Source: Theocolax elegans
Taxonomy: Eukaryota > Arthropoda > Insecta > Hymenoptera > Cerocephalidae
NCBI GenBank assembly: GCA_026168455.1
Contig: CM047427.1
Coordinates: 37,018,905 to 37,082,904, forward strand
DNA: 64,000 bases
Direction of reading: 5' to 3'
Under the pieces are notes generated by a model. The model saw nothing but the letters and a program-made list of their open reading frames with translations. It did not search any database and was not told the DNA's origin. Position 1 is the first letter of the stretch, and every line of letters begins with the position of its first letter. Both the position numbers and the translations under genes were made by a program. Below are positions 33,499 through 44,054 of the stretch, piece after piece.

Positions 33499-33565
33499 GG
33501 CGTTTCGTCCTCGATCTCCAGCTTGGACTCCTCAGTAAGGAACTGGAGATCTTACCTTAGACGCC
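33499..33565 (-). ncRNA. Hammerhead self-cleaving ribozyme (ends in stem III)
   Basis: On the minus strand the order is: GGCGU, cleavage base C (GUC site), stem I UAAGG/CCUUA (5 bp) closed by a 14-base loop, core CUGAGGA, stem II GUCC/GGAC closed by a 14-base loop, GAA, then ACGCC. Stem III is GGCGU/ACGCC, 5 bp, perfect. All conserved core bases (CUGANGA, GAAA, UH) are present. Loop I contains GAUCUCCAG and loop II contains CUGGAGAUC, exact complements over 9 bases, so the loops could pair with each other; loop contacts speed hammerhead cleavage. The predicted cut lies between 33,560 and 33,559. The topology corresponds to a type III hammerhead. Confidence 0.85.
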
Positions 33566-33900
33566 TGTCGCAAGATGAACCGCGACGCCAGCAAGATATT
33601 CTACGGCTATATATATAGAAAAGAGACGACAATCTCTCCAACGAGTGTAGAGAGATAGTCGTCTCCATCTGGTGGTGGGAAAAAATCTTTTCTATATATA
33701 TATAGCCGCAGAATATGGTGGGCTGTACAGGCTGGTAAGTTGGGACAGATTGGGCCTAACCGGGGGCCTTACATTTCCCCAGTACCCACCCCGGTACAAC
33801 TGGCGCCCAATACGTGTGGATTTGGGATACAGGACATCGGAAAAATCAACAAGCACGATATAGTTGTTCAATTGTTAATAATATTGTTAATTTAATGAAA
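33566..33900. mobile_element. Small element carrying the hammerhead, with a 50-bp-arm hairpin
   Basis: Arms at about 33,594-33,635 (ATATTCTACGGCTATATATA) and 33,675-33,718 form a long hairpin that also contains GAGACGAC/GTCGTCTC. Beyond it lies GC-rich sequence with TGGCGCCCAATACGTG at about 33,799, similar to a tRNA-Lys primer binding site on the plus strand. The element class is uncertain; a retrozyme-like or decayed LTR unit are both possible. Confidence 0.4.
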
Positions 33901-33944
33901 TAAAACTTCGATTGATCTCTGCGAACTCAGCTTTTTATTTTGTG

Positions 33945-33992
33945 CCTACGTTTCGGACGTTTCTTTGACCGTCCCTTTTCAAGGCTATACAA
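33945..33992 (-). ncRNA. Degenerate hammerhead-like motif of Penelope type
   Basis: On the minus strand CCTTGAAAAG is followed by a GGACG/CGTCC stem and GAAACGTAGGC. The core has CUUGAAAAG rather than CUGANGA, so it is probably inactive. It sits at the edge of an AT-rich unit ending near 34,060. Confidence 0.4.
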
Positions 33993-35541
33993 AAAATATA
34001 CTCGTTAAATTTACAATACGCACAAATTGATAAAGCAACAATAATAAAACACATTTAGTACACTCTTACCAATAAAAAAGGCGCAGAGATGTTAAGTTTT
34101 CATATTAATTACAACACAATCCTCCATCGATATCGCACAACTATCAAATTAATTAAATTAAAATTAATATTAAAAACTTTAAGCCGAATACAAACTAAAG
34201 AAGAAGAAATATTATACAATTAGAATTAAAAGGTCTTATTACCTTCGCACAACCCTCCACTCTACATGCTAAGAAGAAAAAACGAGGACCTCCCCGAAGG
34301 AAGTCCTGTACAGTAGTGAGACTTATATACTAATTATAGCATCGTCTAACCGCTTACAATACATTTCAGCATATACATATACCAATGTGTACATATACAC
34401 ATATAGTATATGTATAACGTGTATACTAGTAAGTACACACCTGCAAACCGTATCAAAATAATAAAAGAGCTCATATATTGCGGGCCAAACGAACTGAAAC
34501 TTCTCTCATGTATTAGGCGATCACGCGCCGCGAAGAAGTAACACACTCGGCCTGTTAAACCCAAGCTTGCTAGGATTCCCCCCAGCGGCTCATAAGATGT
34601 GCCACCTCCATGCGCCGCGTAATATTGTTAATTAACAATTGGATAACTCGCAATCAATAACGAGGTCAGCAATCGCATTTCGAAATTAGGAAGTATATTT
34701 CGGTACTCTTTCGTTCCCCTCGAGACGGGATTTGTTTATTAACAAATAGAATTGTTATAAACAAATAAAAATTTTTTTATAACAAATAAAATTTTTTTTT
34801 AATTTTCTCGTTTCGACTACTAATTAGTAGACACAGGAAATTGGTTCCTGGTCGAACAGAGATGGCGCCACTAGAAATAGGTCGCACATATAGGATATTT
34901 AGTGGATTTTCGAACGGAATCGATAGACCGACCAGCGTTACTTGGAAATTGGATAGTTTGAACCAAACCATGTAACTAGCGCCACCTAGAGGAACAAAAG
35001 AACGCGACACAGCGCGACATAACCTGGTGGCAATTAATCGGTCAAAATAGATTATTTGTAAGTGTATGCAAGGTTTAACTGGTTTTTGCTGGCATAAAAC
35101 AAGAAGTTTATAACCTGGCTCAGACCTTTACAAATTGTATTATAGGTTATATTTTTGTAAGAGGTCAAGTGTGCTGTAACTTTAATTATTTAATTTATTT
35201 ATTTATTGATTTATTTATTATTTATTATATAGTACCGTTAAGTTAGCGCAAGGTAAGAGCCAGGCAGTAGTTTATTAAAAAATTTATTAGCAAATTTGTT
35301 AAAAATAATTTAATCTCGGTAGTGCTTCCTTGGCCAAAGTAAGACAGGACTTACTTTTAGCATCCGGTTTTGTGCTTTAGCGGTTAGCTCAGGTAAATGC
35401 AAAACTCAGTTAGGCGGATTGGATATTTGGCAAGTAACGCCAAACTTAAATAAGCGACCGCACATAACCTTGCATACACATAGTGCGTCGAGCCAGCGAG
35501 GCTACATATTGTTAAAGGTATAAACGACGCTACAACTGAAG
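33993..35541. other. Interior of the Transib-like element, no supported gene
   Basis: Mixed AT-rich sequence. A block at 34,840-35,030 contains GGCGCCACTAG and GCGCCACCTAG words. The minus-strand frames at 34,346-34,564 and 34,777-35,010 have no motif. It may be LTR sequence upstream of the gag-like frame at 35,542. Confidence 0.35.
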
Positions 35542-35784
35542 ATGGCCGCTCAGCAGAAAGACGTCGATAGTCAGATTGACGCATGGATCGAGACGTTCAC
35601 CCGGGAGCAAATTGAACTACACTTGGACGCCATGAACCTAAAATCGGCCGGCTCGGTTCGTAGGAAAGCCGAGCGACTCCACCAGTGGCTATTAGGGAAC
35701 TATTCGGCCCATGAGTTTAACCAGGAGGAGGATGAAGCCACAGCAGTTCGCAGTCGTCTCCAACGGAGAAATAGGTGGCTGTAG
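35542..35784 (+). CDS. SAP-domain-like ORF, probable gag N-terminus
   Basis: 80 codons from ATG to TAG, GC-richer than its surroundings. Residues 13-50 (DAWIETFTREQIELHLDAMN, then SVRRKAERLHQWLL) form a SAP-like helix-turn-helix, the same kind of fold that begins gag of the element at 6,703-13,844. An acidic stretch and an Arg-rich end follow. It is most likely the remaining start of an LTR-element gag; a small DNA-binding protein is the alternative. Confidence 0.45.
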   Translation: MAAQQKDVDSQIDAWIETFTREQIELHLDAMNLKSAGSVRRKAERLHQWLLGNYSAHEFNQEEDEATAVRSRLQRRNRWL

Positions 35785-35989
35785 ATGCTATTTAGATTTT
35801 ATGCGACCAGCAAAATAATAGGCAACCAATAATCAAGCACTTATGTTAGAAAATTTAGTATTTGTTGATAAACTAAGCAAATTATAGTGAAAATAATTGA
35901 AACTATTAAAGTCTATTTGAATCTATATAAAAGTGATTAAAATTTTGTAACTTATATTTTACAATTTATGAATATAGAAATAAAATCAT
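35785..35989. other. AT-rich joint
   Basis: Nothing recognised between the SAP-like ORF and the right arm. Confidence 0.4.
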
Positions 35990-37065
35990 TCTTCCTGAGT
36001 TATTTAGGATTGGCTGGCGGCTAGAGTAGATTGTCAAAATAAAAACTCTCTTTCCCGCGCTAGATTATGGACATAAAATCTTTCTTGATATAGATAGAAT
36101 TTGTCAGGTTTTGCGAACCAATATGCTTTCTTAAAGCAGGCCTTTACTCTTCTAGATAAAATCTCACTTGCCCGGGTAATTTGGGTTAGGTTGCATTTGC
36201 GCTAGATTAGCATCTGAAGATAGAAACTGCTCTTTCCCAGATTAATAGGTTTTAACTGCCTGTCTGATAAATTTGTTTTGGAATATTAAATCTCGCTTTC
36301 CCGGGTTATTTGATTTTAGTTGCCTGCCTGCTATGTTAGCTTTCAGATAATTTATTCTCTCATTCTCAGGTTATTTGGTTATACTTGCCTGTCTGCTAGA
36401 TTAGAGTTTGGAATATTAAATCTCTCTTCCCGGGTTATTTGGTTTTAGCTGCCTGTCTGCTACATTGGAGTTTGGAATATTAAATCTCTCTTTCTCGGGT
36501 TATTTGATTTTAGATGCCTATCTGTCTGCTTTGATTTTAAAATATTAAATCTCTTTCCCGGGTTATTTAGCTTTAGGTGCCTGTCTTCTGGAATTAAATT
36601 CGGAATATTTAATATCACTTCCCGGGTTATTTGGTTTTAGCTGCCTGTCTGATAGATTGGCTTTTAGAAAATTTATCCTCTGTTTCCCGGGTTATTTTGT
36701 GTTATCTGCCTGTCTGCTAGATTGGCTTTGAGCAAATTTAATTTCTCTTTCCCGGGTACTGACCCAGAATTTTTTATTGCATATACTTGCTTGAAGTAGA
36801 TCTGCTGAATTCTTGAGATGCCTAAAAGTTAAATGTTGTAATCGCGGATAACCATTTTTTGTTTGTAATAACAAAAATCTGTATCTTCCGTAAAAGCAGC
36901 AATGATCCAGAATTTTTTTAGGTTAAGAAACTTTTCACGCATGCTTATTATTTTTTCATGAAAGTACATTTAAGAAGCTTTAATTCAGTTCGAAGTTTGT
37001 TCAAATAGCTAGATTCTACGCCCAGATATTTTATTTTGAAAAAAAAATTAGTTTAGCCCACTGTG
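35990..37065. repeat. Right arm of the Transib-like element
   Basis: About 12 diverged copies of the about 60-bp unit, in inverted orientation to the left arm (CCCGGGTTATTTGGTTTTAG, CTGCCTGTCTGCTAGATT), then about 300 bases of unique sequence ending in TTAGTTTAGCCCACTGTG. Bases 36,105-36,155 also match 15,735-15,785 inverted. Confidence 0.85.
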
Positions 37066-37389
37066 CGTCACTGAGATTGTCTCGCGTCGCAGGTATCCGT
37101 CGAACAGCTATTAAATTATTACTAATTGCTGCATAATGTCCTGGAGTGGAATTGATTTTTATTTTCTTACAATCATTTTGTCCTTGTTGATATTAAATTT
37201 TAAAATTTGCTGTTACTATATAGCCAACGTTAAACTAACGTAATTAACATAAAAAAACTAACAAACTACGGTATTTCAAATAAAAGTGATGAAAGTGGCA
37301 GCGCATTATTTTTTAGAACTGACGCATAACGGAAACACGTTTATTTCCATCCCTAATATATGATACAAGCTTCCTACCGTCTTAGTATC
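37066..37389. other. Flank of the Transib-like element
   Basis: 37,066-37,120 is the continuation of the MITE interrupted at 29,577. The rest is AT-rich with no gene. Confidence 0.5.
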
Positions 37390-37740
37390 CATCGTATTTT
37401 TCTTTGAATTTTTTGTCGTGCACTTTTGTCTGCTTTTTTAGTATTCTAACTTTTACCAATATCATGAACGTATGTGTCTGCACTGCATATTTTAAGACAC
37501 AGTCCAGTTTTTACAAAATTAAATTAAGTCGTTGTTGCTTGTTGATAAAGAGAGGTTATGTTTCAAATCGTATTTTTCAAATTTTAACGATATTTTATCA
37601 TAAATTCAACTTTTGTACTTGTTATACACTTAAAATGTATATTAAAAATATGTCTTTATCCCGTTTTCTATCTGCCATTATGTTAAATAATTGGAATTAA
37701 ATAAATAATCCACCCAACATTGAGTGTCGACATAGTACAA
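37390..37740 (+). repeat. Dispersed repeat, copy 1 (copy 2 at 42,070-42,410)
   Basis: The two blocks are diverged direct repeats over about 340 bases. Shared words include TTTTTTAGTATTC, TTTACCAATATC, CCAGTTTTTACAAAATT, AAGAGAGGTTAT and TCGTATTTTTCAAATT. They flank the DNA transposon at 38,146-42,048. Short frames within both copies share the pattern FxxxLTFTNIxxxCVC, but the sequence is too decayed to name. Confidence 0.6.
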
Positions 37741-38145
37741 TGTATTTGAAAGTACGATGTACGTGCGGCAAACGGCCCGATCGTGCACGCACCTCCTATA
37801 GAATCCGTCACCTATTCCACCACGAATGAAATAAAACATATTTTAATAAACTGGAAACGCTTAGCATCGCCACCTACTGGTGGATTTTCAAACTACGTAG
37901 CTAAACTTTTTCTTACTCTGCCGTCTGCTAAATTACACATTTTTAGAAGGAATGAATATCGTTTTTATTTTTCATTTAATTTTTCAATCGATTATGTATT
38001 TCTCTAGTTTTTACTAAAAAATGATTCTAAGATAATGTAAAATGTTGCCTCTACTTTGTTTCTTGATGCTTGTAATTGCAATCTTTATTTAATTCCATCG
38101 CAAATATCTAGTACCAGCGTCCCAACGTATCAATCGTTGTATATG
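37741..38145. other. No gene recognised
   Basis: The plus-strand frame 37,783-38,007 has no motif. Confidence 0.4.
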
Positions 38146-38669
38146 AGAGATTCCACAGAACTTTTGACTTTAAGGTCAAAAGAAAATTGAAAATTTATTT
38201 TAAAGGCATATCTTTGAAACTTATCGAACCATTTCTAAATAACAGTAGTAGCATGAAAAACATGAGGCCCCTCATTTTTTTAAAAAATTTTTTTGTAAAA
38301 AATCATAACAATTATTTTAATGTAAAACATACTACTTTTCATCAAAAAAATAAAATTTTACATTTTTCTTTCAAATTTAAGGTAAAATGTTAAAAAATTT
38401 GATAAAATATGTAGCATAATATGTGTTGGAAAGAAAAATTTTGTAACACAAAAATATCATTATAATAAAATTTTATTTTAAGCAATTAATAATTTTTCAA
38501 ACAAAAGAAATGTAACAAAATATATAATATATACAAACATTGTAACTAATACAAAGATTTTTTGAATTATAATTCATTTTTTTCTCCATGTTGACTTATT
38601 AAGTCTTTGCGTTTTTTTTGATACTCGAAATTGACTGTATAAAATTGGATAAGTCCCAGCTGTTTGGTG

Positions 38670-39161
38670 TTAATGAATAATGTTTGCAAGGTGGGTTGTC
38701 AAAGCATTCAGCGCACGAAAGATAATTAAGATAGAGTTTGTTCGGACTATTTTTATTCCAAAGCAACTGAAAAACTTTTTTGTATTGGGTGCTGTTTTTA
38801 AATTAGAATTAACAAGTTTCTCAAGATTTTCTATTTCAGCTAATGAGACAGAAATCACTTTAATTCTACTTTCTGATGAAACTTGAACTGCCTGAATAAC
38901 GTCATCAATTGATAATATGTCATTTCCTTTTAACACGTATTGATCACACAAATTTTTTATACATCCTCCAATCGCATCGGCACTACTTTTGCCGTGCCCA
39001 GTAGCACTAAAATTCCATGATGACATATGTAACCCAAGTTGCTCACAATGGTGTCTAAATAAATAAAAGTTGGTCTTATTCTTATATTGACTGGTCAGAC
39101 CATCACTTCGGAAATGTATTATCCTTACAGTAGGTACGGCTTTCTTTACAATTTCTAACAC
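38670..39161 (-). pseudogene. Transposase C-terminal part (catalytic-like region)
   Basis: The frame includes IIHFRSDGLTSQYKNKTNFY, then LGLHMSSWNFSATGHGKSSA and DAIGGCIKNLCDQYVLKGND. The SDG-x-SQYKN and W-FSATGHGKS-DAIGG blocks are shared by a large group of insect transposase-like proteins that I recognise but cannot assign to a named superfamily. The Asp in SDG and the His/Asp in GHGKSSADAIGG are plausible catalytic residues. The frame is open here, but upstream parts are in other phases. Confidence 0.65.
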
Positions 39162-39399
39162 AGGTCGTAAGTGAGCCCAGATTGCTATCGCGTCATGTCT
39201 TAAACTCTATGAAATTGTACAAAAAGGATACACAGTTTATTTCTCCGTCACAATGCCTATAATAAAACACACCCGTGTGAAGGCTTAACTGCTTCTGCGA
39301 GGCTCCAAAATGTACTGCTTGAATTTCTGATGAGTATTTACAAATGTAATTTTCAGAAAAATCTATCACTATCTGAACTTCATTCGGTTTTAAATTAAG

Positions 39400-40262
39400 T
39401 TAATTATTTCTTAGAAACGCTAACTGGTGATTGTTGTCATAGACGTGTTTGAAAAATGATACTATAGAAGTATTGATTGCGTTAATTAATTCAGAAAGTG
39501 TACATAGAATTTTTTGCTTTGAAGTAATATTTACATTAAACATTTTATTTTTTGTACCAATCCTACGTTCCTTTGCTGTCACCCATTTAAAATAATATAC
39601 AATTTTTTCACTTTTTACTCCTTTAACTACTCTATTTTTGCATTCTTTCCATCGTCTGTACATACAATCTATATTATTAGGATCGCAAGTAATTAATTTA
39701 ATAAATTTCCATGTATTATTTGTTGATATTATTTTAAGGTAATGTAATTTATGTACAAGAAAATCAAAATTTTCGTGATATTTACAAAGACAAGAATCAC
39801 GATTCGCAAATTTTTTTCTAACAATCCAAAAAGGCTTGTACATAAAAAAACTGACTTTGATAAAATTAACAGTTTTTCCTGTTGATATTTTTTAAACAAA
39901 TTCATTAAACTATCCGTGATATACCTTTTTCTCTTTTTAATACCATTCTTGGTTATGGTGTCATTTAATCCTGGGGCAACACACGAATTTTCGTCTCTTT
40001 CGAGAAACTCGCGCACTGATTGTTCTACTGCATCTTTTAATAATTTCTTTTTCAGTGCTTTTCTTTTATAAATAATTGTTGTACAGTCAGTAGAAAATTT
40101 ACCTCGATAATACTTACTACAGAGATTTAAGTGTTTGTTAACACCTCGACACTTTGCAATAGTAGAGCCTGTAACGATTTGCGCAAAAAATGATTTTTCA
40201 AACTCTGTTTGGAGTTTTGTTTTATTTTCCACCAATTGTAATTGTAACGCCTGACCAGCCAA
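39400..40262 (-). pseudogene. Transposase middle part
   Basis: Two overlapping frames. The upstream one includes FFAQIVTGSTIAKCRGVNKH and TKNGIKKRKRYITDSLMNLF. The downstream one includes KPFWIVRKKFANRDSCLCKY followed by HENFDFLVHKLHYLK, a Cys/His pattern (C-x-C-x2-H) typical of this insect transposase group. The phase change near 39,840-39,900 is a frameshift. Confidence 0.65.
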
Positions 40263-40738
40263 TAAACTTTTTCGAATTTCAGATGATCCTTTTTTTGTAT
40301 TTCTTTAACATTACTTAAAACTGTATCTTTTTCATTGAATTTCGAGAGAACTCGATAGAATTTCCACACATTTCTTTTTTTCTTGAATTTGTCAATTAAT
40401 TTTTTCTGTTGAGAAATTTCTCTGCGCAACTTTCTTTCTCGGTTTTTAGCTAATTTTAACGAATTATACAAACTAATTACTTCTTTATTAAGTTTATTAA
40501 TAGTGTAAGTGGAGGGTTTATCAACACTTAAAACTTCACTAGAATTATTTGAACTTTCAAAATTATCATCACTTGGTGAAACTTCATTACTGTCTGAGCA
40601 ATTTGTTGTATCCGCATCCACAATGTCACGAGTTTTATTATCGATTTCGCTATTTTGAAACATAACCTTTCGTTTTCGGTGAGGAAAGTATGCCACTAAT
40701 TTATGTTTGTCTGCGATTTCCTCACTCGGTTCGCGCAC
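40127..40738 (-). pseudogene. Transposase N-terminal part
   Basis: Contains a segment rich in Ser, Asp and Asn, then a Lys/Arg/Glu-rich predicted coiled coil (KLAKNRERKLRREISQQKKL). It continues upstream of 40,738 in frame (RWEKKDESLNE, then IDKSEEIIVREPSEE) to a probable splice acceptor near 40,807. It overlaps the next part in another phase. Confidence 0.55.
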
Positions 40739-40881
40739 AATAATTTCTTCGCTTTTGTCAATTTCATTTAAGCTTTCGTCTTTCTTCTCCCATCTATAAT
40801 GCTACTACAAAAATTATATAAAAGTTAAAATTTTTTAAAATTCTTTAAAAATACTACCTAGCTTTTGAACATTTATTTTAC

Positions 40882-41033
40882 CTTTTATTTTGTGATCTTT
40901 CCACTTTTGCTTTTTCATTAAATAAATTTAATTTAATTTTTGCTTCCAACTTTTTTGCTTTTTCAAGCTCTCGCTTTAATATAGTTTTTTCTCGTTTTAA
41001 TCGAAGTTGTTCTTCGCGTGAATGTTTTTCCAT
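40882..41033 (-). CDS. Probable first exon of the same transposase
   Basis: An ATG-initiated minus-strand frame, MEKHSREEQLRLKREKTILK, then a Lys/Glu-rich helix, ends at a GTAAAA donor-like site. It matches the style of the coiled-coil segment downstream. The splice phase to 40,807 does not join cleanly, so a lesion or another acceptor is involved. Confidence 0.4.
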
Positions 41034-42047
41034 TACTATAATAATATGCATTAAATAACAAATATAATAATAAATATATAATCATTTATAATTAAAAAAT
41101 GATATTTAAACATACCGGTGAATGTATTAATCTACTTCTCTCTGACGATGCAAACACTTGATTGAGCATCGCTTACTTTACTCACAATATCCGTATGTAA
41201 ATAAACAACATTCCTACCTTTAATTTAAGTTCCATTAATGTGTGTGTATTTGTGTTTAAGTATTACAATTACAAATATTTACTATAAGATGATTAAATAC
41301 CTTATTTTCTCGGAAAGTAAGAATTTCATTTTGTTACATTTTTCGTAAGTTCGTTTCAGGCAAACAAAGAAGAATTTTATGTGAAGTATTTTAAAACATG
41401 TTTTTTAAAAGGTTAATAAAAAAGAGCAATTACTTTTATAACCATTGATAACATACTATCGATGTGCTGACGAAAAGTACGATTTTTTTCAATGGGGGGC
41501 GCATACGTGTACCCAACTTTGCGAGGGTACAATTTTTTTTCTGTAAGTAGCACACTTACAAACCAAACGCGATTTTATTTGTCTGCTCAATAAGTGTCAT
41601 TTTCCATGAAGAAAATTTATGAAAATAATTTATTTATTTTTTAAGAGCTAAAAGTAAAATAAATTAGTTTTTTTTAAATAGTGGTTACGGATATTCATAA
41701 AATAAATTAATCTATGTAGGTTGAAGCACACCTCTAAAACTTTTACATTATATTCTGTGATATGTGAAGATTATATAAAAAATTATCCAAACCATTTTTA
41801 ATAAAAATTTTTTTTATATAAACCTAATAAAGCATAAAAGTAGAGTGAGTAACCCAAAGAATTAATTAAAATGCGATAAATTATAATTTTTTTACGTAAT
41901 ATATTATATATTATTAATATAATAAATAACGGTTACTATTCTTTGTGACTTTTTTCTACAAGGAATGATTTTTTTAATATGATAAAAATCATCAAATAGC
42001 ATTGAAAAGTGAAAGTAACAGGAAAGTCAAAAGTTCTGTGGAATCTC
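41034..42047. other. Non-coding 5' part of the transposon
   Basis: AT-rich; no frame of note. Contains the subterminal and right inverted end. Confidence 0.5.
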
Positions 42048-42069
42048 TTATATATATATCTTTGTATCA

Positions 42070-42410
42070 CTTTATTTCTTCGTCGTTCACTTTTGACTAT
42101 TTTTTTAGTATTCCAACATTTACCAATATCGTGAAATTGTGCGTCTGCTCTGTATTTGTTAGAAATCTATCCAGTTTTTACAAAATTCAATTAAATCGTT
42201 GCCTGTTAACTAAGAGAGGTTATATTTGAGATCGTATTTTTCAAATTATAAGTACATTTTAGCACAATTCAAACTTTTGTACTTATAATTTATTTAATAT
42301 ATGTATTAGAAATATACGTCCACTGCGTTTATAGGTTGTCATTGTATTAAATAATAGTAATAGGAGAAATAGTGCGTGTAATATACAGGTGTCGGCATAG
42401 TAGGATTTAA
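42070..42410 (+). repeat. Dispersed repeat, copy 2
   Basis: Diverged copy of 37,390-37,740, lying immediately outside the right end of the transposon. Confidence 0.6.
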
Positions 42411-42414
42411 TTCC

Positions 42415-42720
42415 GGTATGGCATCCCCTTAAGTGGCACAACCGGTCAAGGTAAGGCATGAACACCACCAAATTAAGGGAAGACTCATGATACCTAGCCG
42501 GCTAGGGCGATTCAAGAAGACCACGCAATTAAGGGTGAATTCGTAATACCCAGCCGGCCAAGGCGATTCAAGAAGACCACCCAATTAAGGGAGGACTCAT
42601 AATAAGTAGCCGGTCAAGACGAAGCAAGATGTTCAGCCTGTTATGGGAAAGTTCATAATACCCAGTTAATTAAGGCGAGGCAAGAATTCCGCTCATTCAG
42701 GAGGGGATTATGTGAACCCC
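42415..42720. repeat. 56-bp minisatellite
   Basis: About five diverged units with the words AATTAAGGGAGGACTCATAA, TACCCAGCCGG and AAGGCGATTCAAGAAGACCA. Conservation falls toward the right end. Confidence 0.8.
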
Positions 42721-42737
42721 ACTGATTAACATATCTG

Positions 42738-43600
42738 TTACAACACAAGTTCAATTAGTTGTCTATTTTCTTGAATGCATATGTTAATTCTTCGACGGAA
42801 GCTCAAACGGACCCGCTCGAATATTTGAACCGTAATAGATTCTAAGGCTTTCCTTATTGTATCTTGCATGTTCTCTATGGTTGTTGGAGCTTCAGCAAAA
42901 ACGTGATATTTTACAGTACACGATAGAAAAAAATCCATTGGAGTTAGATCTGGTGATTGGGCTGACCATTCATGTACTTGGTTGCCAATGCCAATCCATC
43001 GATTGGGGTTTGTCATTCAAGAATGCTCTAACTGATTGTGTACGGTGTGCTGGTGCTCCGTCTTGTTAAAACCACATGATTTGTCTCAATGCAATGAATA
43101 CCTCTTCAAAAAAGGCTGGTACTTAATTCTGCAGAATATTCAAATAGAAAGGACTATTCAAATTATTATTATAAAAATATGGTCCCATTACATTATTTTC
43201 GATTATAACTCCCCATACATTCAATGACTAACGTTTCTGGACACGACGATCTCTTTGCCAATAGGAATGTACTTGGGAATAGTAATGGGCATTATGTAGA
43301 TTGATACTTCTTATATTATCAAATTTTGCCTTGCCTGTAAATAAACATTTGTCAAAAAGAAAGGATCTGGATATATTTTATTAGCTACAAAAATTTAGAT
43401 GTTGTCGATCATCTCCTATTTTAAGACCATGAACGAGTTGTTCATGATAAGGATCAAATTTGTAATTTTTTAAAATGCGGTTAACTGTTTCCAGTGGCGT
43501 GTAATCAGCCATCACTGAAAGAAATGATGATATAGATGTATATAAATTAATGAACTTTGAAAATATGTACGTACAAATTGTTATCGACAACTAGCAATGA
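42738..43600 (-). pseudogene. Mariner-like transposase remnant
   Basis: The minus-strand frame 43,016-42,738 reads RWIGIGNQVHEWSAQSPDLT followed by PMDFFLSC and then PTTIENMQDTIRKALESIT. This is the mariner C-terminal catalytic region, where SPDL(T/N)P-x-D-x-F carries the third acidic residue. Farther upstream on the same strand (43,590-43,381) the frame TPLETVNRILKNYKFDPYHE, then QLVHGLKIGDDRQ, corresponds to the N-terminal DNA-binding part and first catalytic region. Frameshifts and stops separate the pieces. Confidence 0.75.
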
Positions 43601-43914
43601 TGTTAATTGGTACGTTAAGAAAGAATACGATTCAATACTGCATTTTCACTCTGTGAAAATTGATCCATAAACTAAACTTTATGAATCTTAAAATATGGAT
43701 ACATATAAATTACTATAACTTAAAATAATAATACTTCAATTAGAAAGTATATATTATTCGGTCTTTCCGAGCCATTTTGTGTTACTCAATATTTATTCAA
43801 ATATTGCACAAAATCCTCTTTATTAGCAACTTACTTGCATATCGCTAAGTTTTAAATGTTGCCAGAAATATTAGAAAATTAATGAAGGCAAGATCGAGAA
43901 AGAAAAAATCAACG

Positions 43915-43985
43915 TCCCCAGGTCGGGATCGAGCCGACGGTCTCTTGCTTACCGGGCAGTTGCCTTATCACTTGGCTACCGGGAA
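43915..43985 (-). tRNA. tRNA-like unit (left), probably not functional
   Basis: It folds as a cloverleaf: acceptor TTCCCGG/CTGGGGA, a D arm starting GCC, a 7-base anticodon loop and T arm loop CTCGATC. It differs from the right unit at a few bases (T loop CTCGATC instead of TTCGATC; GTGATAA instead of GTGGTAA). Position 33 is C, not the universal U. Confidence 0.5.
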
Positions 43986-44054
43986 CCCGGGGATGTCTAA
44001 AGGAAATATCGAGAAATAAAAACTTCAAGGTACAAGGTGCGTGAAATCGTCGGT

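Larger units (their letters stand above)
29578..37065 (-). mobile_element. Transib (RAG1-like) DNA transposon with giant inverted ends
   Basis: The two tips are CACAGTGGGCTAAACTAA and its exact complement. The inverted similarity continues inward for over 400 bases of unique sequence, then into arrays of about 60-bp repeats on both sides. The 5-bp CGTCG/CGTCA flanks and a minus-strand transposase fragment at 32,011-33,354 agree with the Transib superfamily, whose transposase is the relative of RAG1. The interior also holds a MITE, a hammerhead ribozyme fragment and an LTR-element gag-like ORF, so the copy is old and filled with insertions. Total length 7,488 bases. Confidence 0.75.
38146..42048 (-). 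mobile_element. DNA transposon of uncertain superfamily
   Basis: Terminal inverted repeats of about 26 bases: AGAGATTCCACAGAACTTTT at the left and its complement ending at 42,048. A fragmented transposase fills the minus strand from 41,033 to 38,670. Flanks are TATG and TATA, so a short AT-rich target duplication is possible but imperfect. Confidence 0.75.
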
